Below, piece after piece: positions 63,095-64,000 of a stretch of DNA of 64,000 bases; within the stretch, counting starts at the first letter, position 1, and each line of letters begins with the position of its first letter. Source of the stretch: JBMYTN01 sp049604415. Its GTDB lineage: Bacteria > Pseudomonadota > Alphaproteobacteria > Rhodospirillales > Rhodospirillaceae. The translations under genes were made by a program, and so were the position numbers. Where the stretch lies: NCBI GenBank assembly GCA_049604415.1, contig JBMYTN010000008.1, forward strand, positions 62,001 through 126,000, in the 5' to 3' direction. Under the pieces are notes generated by a model. That model was not told the DNA's origin, did no database searches, and saw nothing but the letters and a program-made list of their open reading frames with translations.

Positions 63095-64000
63095 ATGATC
63101 CTGTCGGCCAGCTATCGCACCGATATCCCGGCCTTCCATGGGGCGTGGTTTGCACAAAGGCTGGCCGCCGGGTTCGCGGTGGTGGCCAATCCCTATGGCG
63201 GCCGCCCCAGCCGGATCGATTTGACACCGCGTTCCGGCCCCCAAGCTAAAGAGGGCGCGGTCGATGGCTATGTGTTCTGGACCCGCAACGCCAAACCCTT
63301 TTTGCCGGTGTTGGACCAGCTGGCGGGCCAAGGGGTTCCCTTTGTCGTGCAATACACGGTGCTCGGCTATCCGAGCGCCTTGGATGGCAGCACCCCCTCT
63401 GCGGACCACGCCATCGCCGTGATCCAGGAGCTGTCCAACCGCTATGGCCGTGACAGCGTGGTGTGGCGCTATGACCCGGTGGTGTTTTCGCAGGTCACCC
63501 CGGCCGAAACCCACCGCCAGAGCGTCGCCCAACTGGCCAGAGCCCTGAAAGGGGCGGTCAACGAAGTGGTGTTTTCGGTCCTGCAGCCCTATTGCAAAAC
63601 CACACGCAATCTGGCCAAAACCGGCATCCCCTGGTGGGATCCAGAGCCTAAGGAAAAAACCGCTTTGATTGCCGAGTTGGGCCAGTTGGCCGCTCAGGAG
63701 GGGGACCTGACCCCCAGCCTCTGTGCTCAACCAGATCTGTTGCCGCCGGATTTTCGCGACGCAGCCTGCATCGATGCGGAGCGCTTGTCCCGCGTCGCCG
63801 GGCAGTTGATCCCGGCCCGGCGCGATCCGCACCGCAAAACCTGCCGCTGTGCCCAATCCCGAGACCTCGGGGCCTATGACAGCTGTGCCCATGGCTGCGT
63901 CTATTGCTATGCCAATGCCTCGCCCGCCGCCGGGCAGCGCGGCGTGGCCAAGGCGACCGCAGACACCGAAAGCCTATTGCCGCTGCCAAAAAAAGCCCCC
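63095..64000 (+). CDS. DUF1848 family protein (3' truncated by the window end)
   Basis: 302 codons are open to the right edge. The family start is ILSASYRTDIPAFHGAWF, with GYVFWTRNAKPF, VVWRYDPVVF and the Cys-rich CRCAQSRDLGAYDSCAHGCVYCYAN signature, which resembles a radical-SAM-type metal site (C-x2-C spacing). The function is unknown. The gene is complete except for its last residues. Confidence 0.9.
   Translation, partial: MILSASYRTDIPAFHGAWFAQRLAAGFAVVANPYGGRPSRIDLTPRSGPQAKEGAVDGYVFWTRNAKPFLPVLDQLAGQGVPFVVQYTVLGYPSALDGSTPSADHAIAVIQELSNRYGRDSVVWRYDPVVFSQVTPAETHRQSVAQLARALKGAVNEVVFSVLQPYCKTTRNLAKTGIPWWDPEPKEKTALIAELGQLAAQEGDLTPSLCAQPDLLPPDFRDAACIDAERLSRVAGQLIPARRDPHRKTCRCAQSRDLGAYDSCAHGCVYCYANASPAAGQRGVAKATADTESLLPLPKKAP

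Overview
The window is a dense, high-GC stretch of bacterial chromosome. Gene order and families point to an alphaproteobacterium, probably Rhodospirillales-like: DUF2336 and TIGR02186 proteins, the rnd-kdsD-lptC-lptA-lptB-rpoN-ptsN block, a rsmI-yraN-gshB block, an aerobic-type CobN/CobO/CobQ set and a malyl-CoA lyase. This placement is inferred from gene content only. No rRNA, tRNA, CRISPR array or intact transposase gene was found. LAYOUT. 1-5000: 3' end of a Mn/Zn ABC binding protein, a degenerate TrpE(G)-like protein (minus), dapB, an AraC-type alkyltransferase (minus) and nth. 5000-10600: the 'yra' group, with an LpoA-like lipoprotein diverging from rsmI, yraN and a BON lipoprotein, then a SirB1 protein and gshB. 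10600-15800: a tightly coupled run of MaoC-like protein, bioM, bioN, bioY, an acyl-CoA ligase-like enzyme and a thiolase without its second cysteine. 16000-19900: TauE/SafE exporter, TIGR02186 protein, universal stress protein, NifU-like protein and a RutE-type nitroreductase. 20000-22200: VanX-like dipeptidase, tsaB and a rimI with two insertions. 22200-29400, mostly minus: hydrolase-OsmC fusion, cNMP-binding protein, a small unknown, DODA-type dioxygenase, rpmB and three unknown genes including two membrane proteins. 29700-32800: a Nudix gene followed by a type II restriction-modification cassette (C5 methyltransferase plus NgoMIV-type nuclease) bracketed by a perfect 23-bp direct repeat. 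33000-36800: malyl-CoA lyase, accA, Crp/Fnr regulator, DUF2892 protein and LysE-type exporter. 36800-47550, minus: cobQ, SYLF protein, cobO, cobN, NicO metal transporter, DUF1007 protein and lepA. 47750-50680: DUF2336 protein plus PAS histidine kinase. 51060-58840, minus: ptsN, rpoN, lptB, lptA, lptC, kdsD and rnd. 59230-62430, minus: dnaJ and dnaK. 62800-64000: DUF1178 and DUF1848 proteins, the latter cut by the window edge. HOW THE GENES WORK TOGETHER. Most of the window is housekeeping: lysine and peptidoglycan precursors, fatty acid initiation, biotin and cobalt uptake, cobalamin synthesis, LPS transport, translation and chaperones. The less ordinary material is the R-M cassette, the biotin-transporter/acyl-thioester operon with altered catalytic residues, the degenerate TrpE-like protein, and small DNA elements: a 271-bp MITE that supplies the ptsN stop codon, a related hairpin with compensatory base changes after dnaJ, three REP-like copies, and two in-frame repeat insertions in rimI and the NicO gene.
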